In this document: positions 42,293-50,892 of the stretch, piece after piece
How positions within the stretch are numbered: the first letter of the stretch is position 1
Layout of the letters: each line of letters starts with the position of its first letter
Source: Chloroflexota bacterium
GTDB taxonomy: Bacteria > Chloroflexota > UBA11872 > VXOZ01
Direction: 5' to 3'
Assembly: GCA_022824225.1 (NCBI GenBank)
Contig: JAJEAH010000084.1
Coordinates: 1-64,000, forward strand
Length of the DNA stretch: 64,000 bases
Position numbers and translations under genes: made by a program
The notes under the pieces: generated by a model
What the model was told of the DNA's origin: nothing
Database searches by the model: none
Seen by the model: the letters and a program-made list of their open reading frames with translations, nothing else

Positions 42293-43360
42293 TTAGCCTA
42301 GCGGGAAATTCACCGGCGCGGGTGAGATCTTGCCGGCCTGCTGGATGCCGACGGCGATTTCCAGCGCGTGGCGGGCCTCTTCGCCGGTAATGGCCGGCGG
42401 GCGGCCTTCGTGGATGGCCTGCACCATGTCTTCCACCTGGACCTGGTGGCCGTTCCAGCCTTTCACCGTGGGATCGGCGGCCGCGGTCATGCGCGCGGAG
42501 TAGCCGGACTTCATCTCCTGCTCCTCCTCTTCCTCGCGATCGCCCTGGATGCGCCAGGTAACGACACCGGCGTTCGTCAGGCAGATGCTGCCCTTCTCGC
42601 CGAAGAAGTGGAAGTTGTGGTCGAGCCCCGGGTAGGCCGAGGTGGTGAAGACCATGTTGCCAAACGACCCATTCGCAAAGCGCGCGTTCACCACCGCCAG
42701 GTCTTCCGTCTCGATGTCGTGCGTGAACGTGCCGAGTTGAGCGGTCAGCGACTCCACCGGGCCCATGATCCACTGGAGCAAGTCGATGCTGTGGATGCCC
42801 TGGTTCATGGAGGCGCCGCCGCCGTCGAACTTGTACGTGCCGCGCCAGCTCACGGGGCCGCCGCCGCTGAAGTAGTCGGCGGTGCGCAGCCAGTAGAGTT
42901 GCACGTCGGCGTAGAAGACGCGGCCCAAGCGGCCAGCCTCGATGGTCTCTTTGACCTTGGCATAGAGCGGATGCAGCCGCGATTGGAAAATCGCCGCCAG
43001 CTTGACGTTGTTCTCCCGGCACGCCGCGATGAGGGCATCGGCCTTCTCCAGGGTAACGTCCAGCGGCTTTTCGCAAATGACGTGCTTGCCGGCATTCGCC
43101 GCCTGGATGCCCAGTTCGGCGTGGGTGCCCGTGGGCGTGCAAATGTTCACCACTTGCACGGTGTCGTCGGCCAGCAACTCCGCCACGGAGCCGTAAGCAG
43201 TGACGTTATGTTCATTCGCAAGACCCACCGCGAACTGCGGCTCCACGTCGCCGATGCCGACCAATTCCGCCCCGGCGGCGTCCTTGATAGCCTGGGTGTG
43301 GGAGCGGGCAATGCCCCCGGCGCCGATTACGCCAAATCCAATCGCTTGCTGTGTCGCCAT
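42293..43360 (-). CDS. Gfo/Idh/MocA-family oxidoreductase
   Basis: This 355-residue protein has the Rossmann motif FGVIGAGGIARSHTQAIK, the EKP motif in HVICEKPLDVTLEKAD, and a C-terminal domain with SMNQGIHSIDLLQWIMGP. AAGGAGAG precedes the ATG at 43360. The GGIARSH motif is shared with the 33776 protein, so these two are close paralogues. Substrate unknown; single gene with a terminator at 42231. Confidence 0.9.
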   Translation of the reverse strand: MATQQAIGFGVIGAGGIARSHTQAIKDAAGAELVGIGDVEPQFAVGLANEHNVTAYGSVAELLADDTVQVVNICTPTGTHAELGIQAANAGKHVICEKPLDVTLEKADALIAACRENNVKLAAIFQSRLHPLYAKVKETIEAGRLGRVFYADVQLYWLRTADYFSGGGPVSWRGTYKFDGGGASMNQGIHSIDLLQWIMGPVESLTAQLGTFTHDIETEDLAVVNARFANGSFGNMVFTTSAYPGLDHNFHFFGEKGSICLTNAGVVTWRIQGDREEEEEQEMKSGYSARMTAAADPTVKGWNGHQVQVEDMVQAIHEGRPPAITGEEARHALEIAVGIQQAGKISPAPVNFPLG

Positions 43361-43489
43361 CCTGCACTCTCCTTACGCTACGCTCTCACTCAGTGACTGT
43401 GATAGTCTCTGCCGTCTCGCAAGCTGCCTGCGCTCGCCAGTTTCCTCAGATCAACGCCGCACATTGTTGCGCCGGACCCATTCGAATCC

Positions 43490-43820
43490 CCTAATACCCA
43501 AACTCAACCAACGCACTCACCCCAAACCCGATCTTCTCCGCGCGTGCCGAGCCAACCCAACCCGTTCGCGCTGAGCCTACCCAATCCGTTCGCGCTGAGC
43601 CCGTCGAAGCGCCACCGCCCCAAATCCGTTCCCGCCAAGCACCCCAAATCCGTTCGCGCTGAGCTTGTCGAAGCGCTACCGCTCCAATCCCATTCGCGCC
43701 GAACACACCAAAACCGTTCACGCTGAGCTTACCTAATCCGTTCTCGCTGAGCCAACCCAATCCCGTTCGCGCTGAGCCTGTCGAAGCGCTACCGCTCCAA
43801 TCCCAGACAATCCCCGCCAC
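43490..43820. repeat. Clustered CGTTCGCGCTGAGC-type repeats
   Basis: Short units of the form CCGTTCGCGCTGAGC, often followed by CTGTCGAAGCGC, occur about nine times in this spacer. They match the units at 54669-55010 in inverse orientation and are not coding. Confidence 0.75.
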
Positions 43821-43843
43821 TCGCCGCAACCCAATCCCGGCGC

Positions 43844-45145
43844 CTACGCCACCTCATACTGCTGCAGATTCACCATCAGCGTATCATCCCGGTGGGGGCC
43901 CACACCCACCATGCAGATGGGCACCCCGCCGGCCAGTTCGCTCACCCGTTCCAAGTACGCCTGGGCGTTCGCTGGCAGATCGTGCCACTCGCGGATGTCT
44001 GTCGTAGACTCCTGCCAGCCGGGCAGTTCCTCGTAGACCGGTTGCGCGCGTGCCATCAGCCGCGTGTCCGGCACGGTCTCATGGCGGGTGCCGTCCACGT
44101 CATAGGCCACGCACACTCTGAGAGTGGGCAATTGGTCGAGGACGTCGATCTTCGTGACGGCAATTGCCGAAAAGCCGCAAATCTCAGCGGCATAGCGCAC
44201 GGCCACGGCGTCGAACCACCCGCAGCGGCGGGGGCGGCCGGTAGTTGCGCCGTATTCTTCACCGACTTCCCGCAAAGTCTCCCCCATTTCGCCGTCGAGT
44301 TCGGTGGGTACGGGGCCCTCGCCCACCGCGGTGGTATAAGCCTTCACCACACCGATGATGTTCTCGATCCGATGGGGCGGCACGCCGGCCCCGGCGGCGC
44401 TGCCGCCGGCGATTGGCGACGACGAGGTCACAAAGGGATAGATGCCCCAATCGATGTCGCGCAGCGCGCCGAGTTGCCCTTCCAACAGTACCGTCCGGTC
44501 TTCCCGCAGCGCCTGCTGCACGACTGGGTGGGTATTCTTGATATATGGCGCAAGCTGCGCGCCCCAGGCCATGGCCTGCTCCAGCACGTCGTCGTAGGAC
44601 AACGGATCGTGATCGTACACCCGCGTTAGCAGGCGGTTCTTGACGTCCAACACCTGGCGCAAGTAGACGCGGAGGTACGCGGCATCGGTGAGATCGCCCA
44701 TGCGCACGCCCACACGCGCCGCCTTATCCGTGTAGCAGGGGCCGATGCCGCGCTTGGTGGTGCCTTGGGCATTCTTGCCCCGGGCCGCTTCCTCAAGTTC
44801 GTCGAACAGCAGGTGATAGGGCATCACCACCTGCGCGCGCTCCGAAATGTGCACGCGGTTGGGCGCAGTCTCCAGACCCGCGTCATTCAGCATCTGCATT
44901 TCCGTGAGGAACGACTGCGGGTTGACCGCCATGCCGGCGCCGAGCACGTTATGCACGTGAGGGTAGAAGACCCCGCAAGGCATGAGGTGCAGCGCGAACT
45001 TGCCGTAGCTGTTGACGACCGTATGCCCTGCATTGTCGCCGCCCTGATAGCGGACGACCATGTGGGCCTGCGACGCCAGCACATCTACCACACGTCCCTT
45101 GCCCTCATCACCCCATTGGGCTCCAACCACGGCTGTAACCGGCAT
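43844..45145 (-). CDS. purA: Adenylosuccinate synthetase
   Basis: This 433-residue protein catalyses GTP-dependent addition of aspartate to IMP in AMP synthesis. VVGAQWGDEGKG at the N-terminus is the P-loop, followed by RYQGGDNAGHTV, the GTTKRGIGPCY loop, GATTGRPRRCGWFD and the Asp-binding VGVGPHRDDT near the end. The frame opens at 45160, but ATG 45145 after GGGAGG is preferred. It stands alone on the minus strand between two repeat regions. Confidence 0.97.
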   Translation of the reverse strand: MPVTAVVGAQWGDEGKGRVVDVLASQAHMVVRYQGGDNAGHTVVNSYGKFALHLMPCGVFYPHVHNVLGAGMAVNPQSFLTEMQMLNDAGLETAPNRVHISERAQVVMPYHLLFDELEEAARGKNAQGTTKRGIGPCYTDKAARVGVRMGDLTDAAYLRVYLRQVLDVKNRLLTRVYDHDPLSYDDVLEQAMAWGAQLAPYIKNTHPVVQQALREDRTVLLEGQLGALRDIDWGIYPFVTSSSPIAGGSAAGAGVPPHRIENIIGVVKAYTTAVGEGPVPTELDGEMGETLREVGEEYGATTGRPRRCGWFDAVAVRYAAEICGFSAIAVTKIDVLDQLPTLRVCVAYDVDGTRHETVPDTRLMARAQPVYEELPGWQESTTDIREWHDLPANAQAYLERVSELAGGVPICMVGVGPHRDDTLMVNLQQYEVA

Positions 45146-45653
45146 GAATGCCTCCCTCAACGCAAGCTAAGCCAAGCCCTCGGCTTAGCAGTAATTCAGT
45201 CCTCCGGCGCCTACGGCGTGACGCGCCATTCCTCATACTACCCGATGCTTTGCCGCCGGACAAACCGCCTGAGCCCGGGCGTTAGTAGATCTAGACTTGA
45301 ACTCTTTGCTGGGCTATAGCTCATGTCATTCCGAGCGCAGCGTCGAACAGGGCTCGCGGAATCTAAGACGCTCCCGACTCTAGATTCTTCGTCGCTGCAC
45401 TCCTCAGAATGACATTCTGGCCGCACTCCTCAGTGTGGCCTTCTGGCCGCACTCCTCCGTGTGGCCTTCTGGCTGCACTCCTCAGTGTGGCCTTCTGGCT
45501 GCACTCCCCAGTGTGGCCTTCTGGCTGCACTACTCAAAAAGACACTTCGAGGAGCAGCCGTTTACGTTGACACTTTTGCCAGTGCAGACTAAGCCAAGAC
45601 CTACTAATCGCGCTGAGCCCGGCGGGAGGTGAGACTCCTCAGACGACAGGGCG
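45146..45653. other. Gene-free spacer with tandem 26-bp repeats
   Basis: No gene. A hairpin-repeat copy (about 45323-45415) merges into the 26-bp tandem array (45397-45552). Beyond it nothing but short unordered sequence is seen. Confidence 0.7.
45397..45552. repeat. 26-bp tandem repeat, five copies plus a decayed sixth
   Basis: Units with the pattern GCACTCCTCAGTGTGGCCTT plus CTGGCT begin at 45397, 45423, 45449, 45475, 45501 and 45527, exactly 26 nt apart. The first unit has AATGACATT in place of GTGTGGCCTT. The same unit in reverse complement makes the array at 60501-60650. There are no spacers between units, so it is not CRISPR. Confidence 0.85.
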
Positions 45654-46253
45654 CTAGCGTCTTCGCCGCCGGCGCGTGGCAGCCGCCGGCTTGGCCGCGG
45701 GCGGCGACCACACCACGAGCAGGAGGCCGGCTATCAGCAGGAACGCCCCCAGCGCCATGACAGGAATAGACACGAACCCAAATTCCCGCAGCCACATTAC
45801 GTCGCACGGGGCGCTTGCGCTGCAACTGGTTGCCCCTTGCAGACCGGGTACACGCTGCAAGACCGCGTGGTAGAGGGCGAGTCCCGCGCCGCTGGCGGCC
45901 AACGGCAGCGCATACCAACGCACCCCCGCATCGTCCCGCAGCGCGCCAATGCCAAGCACGACGACCAGCGGGTACATGGCGATGCGCTGCAGCCAGCAGA
46001 GCGTACAAGGAGGGTAGTGAACGATTTCCGAGAGATAGAGGCTGCCCAAGGTGGCGACTAGCGCCACCAGCCACGCGACACCCAGGGCCGAATCACGAGC
46101 GGCAGCACGCGCGGCCAACCAGCCTGTCACGGGCCCTGAGACCGGTTGCGTCGTCCGCACCCGCTCCCACACGCCCAGCGCCGCCATGCCCACCACCGCC
46201 GCAAAGGCAGCCAGCGTGAGCACGGCTAGCGCCTGGGACAACGACCACGCCAT
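45654..46253 (-). CDS. DsbB/BdbC-type disulfide bond formation protein
   Basis: This 199-residue protein has an N-terminal TM segment (about 8-28), then four more hydrophobic helices (about 55-75, 85-102, 112-130, 165-185). Two cysteine pairs are present: CTLCW (in the loop after the second helix) and the ATSCSASAPCD pair in the following loop. The basic C-terminal tail is RRRRRR. It reoxidises an extracytoplasmic thioredoxin-like partner and passes electrons to quinone. The partner gene is not adjacent. Both Cys pairs are intact. Confidence 0.85.
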   Translation of the reverse strand: MAWSLSQALAVLTLAAFAAVVGMAALGVWERVRTTQPVSGPVTGWLAARAAARDSALGVAWLVALVATLGSLYLSEIVHYPPCTLCWLQRIAMYPLVVVLGIGALRDDAGVRWYALPLAASGAGLALYHAVLQRVPGLQGATSCSASAPCDVMWLREFGFVSIPVMALGAFLLIAGLLLVVWSPPAAKPAAATRRRRRR

Positions 46254-46380
46254 TGCGGGACCTCCTGCCTCGGCTCAGTAAAAGCCCGCGAGCGGCAAAT
46301 CCGGCGCCCCCGACGTGGCCGTCTTGCCGCCGCGCCTCGCGCTGACACGTGCTATGCGCGCTCTATCCCTGTCCACGCGC

Positions 46381-47610
46381 TTACTCCGCGGGCAGGGCTT
46401 TCTTTGCCACGGGGGTAAACGAAAAGCGGCCGACGGGCGGCAGGGGGCCGCCGATGAGCGGCTCGGCGTATTCGCGAAAGGCATCCGTGGGCAGGTTGCC
46501 CTCCCGGTTCATATAGGACCGGGGCATGAAGTTCTCCGTATTCGCCACCGCCGCCAGGGGCGTGGCGCCCGTGGCGCAGGCGTACGGGTCGTTGCTCGTG
46601 CGTTCCAGCGTAATCATCACGCCGCTCGTGCCGTTCACAGCCTCCCGCACAGCCGCTTGCCCAACCATGTAGGCCTCGTCGCGGTCTACGCTGGAGGCAT
46701 TGACCATTGACGAGCGCTGCAGCGTGCCGGGCAAGTTCACCCGCGCCTTGATACCCAGCCGCTCGCGCACCTGCCGCGCCAGGTAGTTGGCGCAACCCGC
46801 CACGATAACGTGGCCGAATGAATCCGAATTTACCGTGGCCTCTGAGAGTCCCACGATCTCTCCTTCCGCCGTTCTCAGCATCTCGGCCACGGCCACCGTG
46901 ACGAACCCGTACTTCACGAAGCAGCGTGAGACGTCCTCCAGGAAGCGCTCTTCGTTGAACGAGATTTCCGGCACGTAGACCAAGTGCGGCGGATCGACCT
47001 CGGTCTCTTTGCCCAAGCAACTGGCCGCGGTGAGCCACCCGGCGTGCCGGCCCATGCTCTCGTAGATGGCGACGCGGTCGTAGCCGGCCATCGCCTCCAC
47101 GTCCCGCCCCATGTCCCGCACGGACAACGCGCAATAGCGGGCGGCGCTGCCGTAGCCGGGGCAGTGATCGGTATACATGAGATCGTTGTCGATGGTCTTC
47201 GGCACCCCGATGACGCGCAGGTCGTACCCCTCGCGACCGGCCAAGTCGGCTATGCGATTGCCCGTATCCATGGAGTCATTGCCGCCGATGTAGAGAAAGT
47301 ACCGCACGTTGTGGGCACGAAAGACGTCCAGGATGCGCGCATAGTCATCGGGCCGCAGCTTCCGGCGGCATGAACCCAGCGCAGCCGCCGGTGTACGGCG
47401 AATACGGTCAAGCGTGGTGGAATTCTCCACTTCCAGGTCCAGCAGGTCTTCCTTCAGCAAACCTTCCACGCCATGGCGCATGCCGTACACATTGTCGATG
47501 GCTGCGTGTGCGGCGGCAGCGTGCAATACGCCTACCAAAGTAGCGTTGATGACGGCCGTGGGCCCGCCCGACTGCCCCACCATCAAGTTTCCGCGTAAAG
47601 CGCCGGACAT
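46381..47610 (-). CDS. Pyrophosphate-dependent 6-phosphofructokinase
   Basis: This 409-residue protein phosphorylates fructose-6-phosphate at C1. GQSGGPTAVINATL is the N-terminal motif; IGGNDSMDTG and GVPKTIDNDL contain the residues that select PPi: Asp in GGNDS (ATP enzymes have Gly) and Lys in PKTIDND (ATP enzymes have Gly). MGRHAGWL binds the sugar phosphate. ATG 47610 after GGGAGG is preferred over the upstream 47637. It is in an operon 23 nt after the aldolase gene, so the pair runs glycolysis or gluconeogenesis together; the PPi reaction is reversible. Confidence 0.9.
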   Translation of the reverse strand: MSGALRGNLMVGQSGGPTAVINATLVGVLHAAAAHAAIDNVYGMRHGVEGLLKEDLLDLEVENSTTLDRIRRTPAAALGSCRRKLRPDDYARILDVFRAHNVRYFLYIGGNDSMDTGNRIADLAGREGYDLRVIGVPKTIDNDLMYTDHCPGYGSAARYCALSVRDMGRDVEAMAGYDRVAIYESMGRHAGWLTAASCLGKETEVDPPHLVYVPEISFNEERFLEDVSRCFVKYGFVTVAVAEMLRTAEGEIVGLSEATVNSDSFGHVIVAGCANYLARQVRERLGIKARVNLPGTLQRSSMVNASSVDRDEAYMVGQAAVREAVNGTSGVMITLERTSNDPYACATGATPLAAVANTENFMPRSYMNREGNLPTDAFREYAEPLIGGPLPPVGRFSFTPVAKKALPAE

Positions 47611-47633
47611 TGTGCAATTGCCTCCCTTCCCCG

Positions 47634-48674
47634 TCACGCCAGCGCGTAGCGCGTCAAGAGGTCGATATTGCGATCGCGATACGCCGGCAACGCCGCCAAG
47701 GCTTCGTCGGGGCCGATACCGCTATGGATGATCTCGCCAATTACCGCCCCCACTGCCAGCGGATCGTCCTGCCCCGGATAGAGCACGTTGCGGCCAACCA
47801 TGGCGCCGCGCACGTTGGGCCCGCCCCGCAGGCCCCGGGCGAACTCACGAATGGTCGGCTCCGGATCGTTGTGCGACGCGCCGCCCAACATGAGGAGCGG
47901 CATTGTGGTGGCCCGCACTACCCGCTCGTAGTCCTCGCACACGGGAATCTTGAGCCAGGTGCGCGCGGTATTGCAGCCCAGAGCCGCCAGCACCCCGATC
48001 TGCTTGAGCAGTTCGATGGGGTCTTTGGTGGGCTGGTAACCGTTTTCGGTGCGCTGGACGGGCAGCGGCTCTAAGAAGCTTGGCAAGCCCATCTCGCTGA
48101 GATCGTTTACGGCGTCGGCAATGTACATCAGGGTCTTGCCGGAACCCGGCTCATTCGGGTCCAGGCGCCAGAGCACTTTGGCGCCGTCCAGATTGGCCGC
48201 GGCGATGCCCTCGGCGGTATAGGCGCTCATGTCGTCGTCCATCTCGAACACGGTGTTCGAAAGGCCCGAACGGTTCATGGAGCCAAGCAGGACCTTGCCG
48301 TCCAGGAAGCTCGGCCCGCCCCCCTGCCGCACCAGGTAGTTGACGATGAAGACGTCATCCAAGATGTCCGGGGTGGCCATGAGGCCGTCCACCTGGCCGC
48401 CGACCAGCGGCCGCAGCACGCGGCCCAGATATTCGTGGCGGTTGGTCATGCCCAGCGGGTCGGTGGGCGTGGCCGTGGACATGCGCGCCGGATGGTCCGC
48501 CGCCAAGATCACGAGTTTGCCGTCCGGCGCCAAGCGCGTGCGCCGCCTGCGCGCGCGCTGCTCCAACGCCACCACTTCGGGCTTGTCCACCCGCACGTCG
48601 GTAATGCGCCAGAACACGTCCTCGGGGAAGAATTGATTGAGATCGAATGCGTATGCGCCCGCCGTTTCTGCCAT
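47634..48674 (-). CDS. TIM-barrel aldolase of the Cgl0159-like family
   Basis: This 346-residue protein shows the (beta/alpha)8 signature segments LVILAADHPARMS, DGAKVLWRLDPNEPGSGKTL and RTWLKIPVCEDYERVVRATTMPLLMLGGASHN, where a lysine for a Schiff base is available in the WLKIP strand. It most resembles the Cgl0159-type fold, which is often found with carbohydrate genes; the exact aldolase substrate is not established. The frame opens at 48764, but ATG 48674 after GGAGG is used. It is followed directly by the PPi-phosphofructokinase. Confidence 0.75.
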   Translation of the reverse strand: MAETAGAYAFDLNQFFPEDVFWRITDVRVDKPEVVALEQRARRRRTRLAPDGKLVILAADHPARMSTATPTDPLGMTNRHEYLGRVLRPLVGGQVDGLMATPDILDDVFIVNYLVRQGGGPSFLDGKVLLGSMNRSGLSNTVFEMDDDMSAYTAEGIAAANLDGAKVLWRLDPNEPGSGKTLMYIADAVNDLSEMGLPSFLEPLPVQRTENGYQPTKDPIELLKQIGVLAALGCNTARTWLKIPVCEDYERVVRATTMPLLMLGGASHNDPEPTIREFARGLRGGPNVRGAMVGRNVLYPGQDDPLAVGAVIGEIIHSGIGPDEALAALPAYRDRNIDLLTRYALA

Positions 48675-48719
48675 TAAGTTGCCTCCAAGCATGATCATGG
48701 GCTCGCGCCTGCACTCCAT

Positions 48720-48728
48720 CTTATACCA
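48720..48728 (-). promoter_or_regulatory. Candidate extended -10 promoter of the aldolase-phosphofructokinase operon
   Basis: TGGTATAAG read on the minus strand (48728-48720) is an extended -10 (TG-N-TATAAG), about 40 nt upstream of the ATG at 48674. A clear -35 is not seen. Confidence 0.4.
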
Positions 48729-48982
48729 ATTCAATTTCCTGGCGCTACAACGCAAAATTAACACGGTGTAAGAGTCTGTTTACGGTTCTCTTAGAGGATT
48801 CTCGCAAACGTTCTCCTTGAAAAACAGCATGCAAAGCCGCCAATCTCCTGCGCACCAATCGGCTGCGCGGGACCGGCCGCGCGCAGCAGCAGCGCCCCGC
48901 AGCGTCCACAATCGCAGCCGCACCGGCGCGGCTGCGGTACACTAGCGGAAGAGGTCCGCGCGTCGAGCACTGTGTAAAGAGC

Positions 48983-49393
48983 ATGTCAGACTACCAACCA
49001 CATATACCCCCTGAAATGCGAGGACGGCACAAGACCATTGCCGTGGTGGCCGACGCGTGGCATCTGCGGTCACTGGTGCGCGCCGCCCTGGAGAACAAAC
49101 GCACGCGCGTGATCGAGCTACCATCGTTGCATGAATTGGACGCCGCCTCCCGAGACCGACGCGTCGACCTCGTCATCCTGGCTGAAGACTCCGTGCCAGA
49201 CGAGTCAGCGCCTTGCAACAGACGCGCCCAGCCTTTAGCTGTGCTAGCCGACGTGCCCGTCATCCTCTTGACCGCTGGCTTGCCACCCGGCGGCGCCGCC
49301 TTCCCAAGATTCCTGCAACCCGACCGCACACTCCACACGCATTTCAGCCCGTTCGAACTCCTGAACGTGGTATACGCCCTCATCGGCTACTAG
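48983..49393 (+). CDS. Receiver-like protein lacking the phosphorylation site
   Basis: This 136-residue protein has the alternating hydrophobic strands of a response-regulator receiver: TIAVVADAWHL, VDLVILAEDS, VPVILLTA. The Asp usually found in the third strand (LLD) is Ala here (ILAED), the acidic pair near the start is AD, and the Lys near the end is replaced by HFSPF. It is likely a pseudo-receiver that cannot be phosphorylated. No kinase is near. No strong ribosome site is visible before ATG 48983. It is divergent from the aldolase operon. Confidence 0.55.
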   Translation: MSDYQPHIPPEMRGRHKTIAVVADAWHLRSLVRAALENKRTRVIELPSLHELDAASRDRRVDLVILAEDSVPDESAPCNRRAQPLAVLADVPVILLTAGLPPGGAAFPRFLQPDRTLHTHFSPFELLNVVYALIGY

Positions 49394-49768
49394 CACGTAG
49401 TCAGCCCGATTCTGCCCTGGAGTTTCACCTTCACCCCCGTTTCGGGTTCGGGATAGGCGCTAACCCGCTTCCTGAGGGAGGGGGACAGATGCGGAACGTG
49501 GCAATCTGTCAGAAGTGGCTTGTCACTGTAAAAGCCACCGTCGGACGCGCTGTTGGGCCCACGGGCTGTCGGGTGAGCGGATAGGCGTAAAGGCGCTTGA
49601 AGTGCGTGCGCCGTGCGGCGGACAGGCCGGCTGCCCGCCGCACGGCGCTATGGTTGCGTTGCATGGCTCCTGAGACTGTGCCATGCTGTTCACACCAGCG
49701 TCTCGGCACGACCGATCGCACGCAACCGCCGGCAAGCCGGCAAGCAGCCCAGAAGTGGAGCAAAACCC
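49394..49768. other. Spacer with a long hairpin
   Basis: No gene is supported. The only clear structure is the perfect hairpin at 49608-49648. GTGGAG at 49755-49760 serves the nitrilase gene. Confidence 0.5.
49608..49648. repeat. Perfect 14-bp hairpin upstream of the nitrilase gene
   Basis: GCGCCGTGCGGCGG (49608-49621) pairs with CCGCCGCACGGCGC (49635-49648) around a 13-nt loop, about 120 nt before the start codon. It has no U-tract. It could be a leader structure or end of the preceding transcript. Confidence 0.6.
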
Positions 49769-50653
49769 ATGCAGAGCTTTCGCGTCACGGCGGTGTCGTT
49801 GCGCAGCCGGCCGGCGTCGCCGCAGGCGAATCTCACACACCATGCCGACTGGCTGGCGCGCGCCAAGACGGACAATCCCGACCTCGTCTGCTTTCCGGAA
49901 CTCGGCCTGTCCGGCTACTCCATCACACCGGCCATTTGGGAAGCGTCCGAGCCGGTGCCGGGTCCTTCTACGGATGCGCTCACCGAGTTAGCGCGCGCGC
50001 ACAACGTCATGCTCGCCGCCGGAATTGCCGAAAATGACAACGACATCGTCTACAACACCTACGCCATCGTGGGGCCGGACGGGTACATCGGCAAGTCGCG
50101 CAAGATTCACATTCCCCCGGCCGAGGTAGGTTACTGGCGGGGCGGCGGCATCCCGCCGGTGATCGATATTGGCGTCGCCAAGGTCGGCGTGAACATCTGC
50201 TTTGATAACTGGCTGCCGGAATCGAGCCGGATGGTGGCGCTACAAGGGGCGGAGGTCATTCTCGCGCCGTACGTGTGGTCGGTGGGTGACTGGGACGATT
50301 CGCCAGACCACGTCAGCCGCAACCGGGCCTGGAAAGACTATGCCGGCCGCACTTTTCCGGCGCGCGCCATCGACAACGGCGTCTTTCTGGTGGCCGTCAA
50401 CGCCTGTGGGCCGCCTCCCACCGGCGGCGGCACGCACTACAGCAATCCCATGGCCGTGGTCTATAGCCCGCTGGGCCAACTGGTAGCGGATTCCCCGGAT
50501 GACGCCGGCGACGAGGTGATGGTGACCGCCGATCTCGATAGGCAACTCCTGGCCGAGCGACGTTCGCAGGGCGTCTTCCATCCCCGCTTCCGCCGGCCGG
50601 AGCTCTACGGCCTGCTCGCGCAAGGCGACATCGGCCCGCAGGACCCGCGCTAG
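49769..50653 (+). CDS. Carbon-nitrogen hydrolase (nitrilase superfamily)
   Basis: This 294-residue protein has the Glu-Lys-Cys triad: Glu44 in CFPELGLSGY, Lys112 in SRKIHIPPAE and Cys144 in NICFDNWLPE. It hydrolyses an amide or nitrile; substrate unknown. The frame opens far upstream (49613), but ATG 49769 after GTGGAG is better, and the nitrilase fold begins at QSFRVTAVS. It precedes the Dop/Pup locus by 239 nt. Whether it acts in that pathway is not known. Confidence 0.87.
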   Translation: MQSFRVTAVSLRSRPASPQANLTHHADWLARAKTDNPDLVCFPELGLSGYSITPAIWEASEPVPGPSTDALTELARAHNVMLAAGIAENDNDIVYNTYAIVGPDGYIGKSRKIHIPPAEVGYWRGGGIPPVIDIGVAKVGVNICFDNWLPESSRMVALQGAEVILAPYVWSVGDWDDSPDHVSRNRAWKDYAGRTFPARAIDNGVFLVAVNACGPPPTGGGTHYSNPMAVVYSPLGQLVADSPDDAGDEVMVTADLDRQLLAERRSQGVFHPRFRRPELYGLLAQGDIGPQDPR

Positions 50654-50851
50654 GCCGCAGTTGCGGTCGGGCAATTGGTAAAGGCGACTGCCCCGGCTGC
50701 TCGTGCGCATCGCAGACTTCCGGCCGACCTAAGCACGTACGTGTCCTGATCATCTCAGGCGCCGCCACCTGCATTTCTGCGCGGTGGGCCTTCATGGGAG
50801 GGCGTCGCGAATACGCGCTGCTGCCCCTATGCCATGGGTTAAATCGCGGCT

Positions 50852-50860
50852 TGCTATACT
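50852..50860 (+). promoter_or_regulatory. Candidate extended -10 promoter of dop-pup
   Basis: TG (50852-50853) before TATACT (50855-50860) is an extended -10 element, about 33 nt upstream of the dop ATG. No good -35 is seen. Confidence 0.45.
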
Positions 50861-50892
50861 AGATACGAGACGCGCAAAGGCAGGAACACGCC

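Noticed and set aside
42078-43142. 354-residue minus-strand frame in another frame over a Gfo/Idh gene
   Set aside because: The frame of 42293-43360 shows Rossmann and EKP motifs; the other gives only Arg/Gly/His-rich sequence.
45397-45552. Possible CRISPR array
   Set aside because: The 26-bp units are tandem without spacers; no cas genes are in the window.
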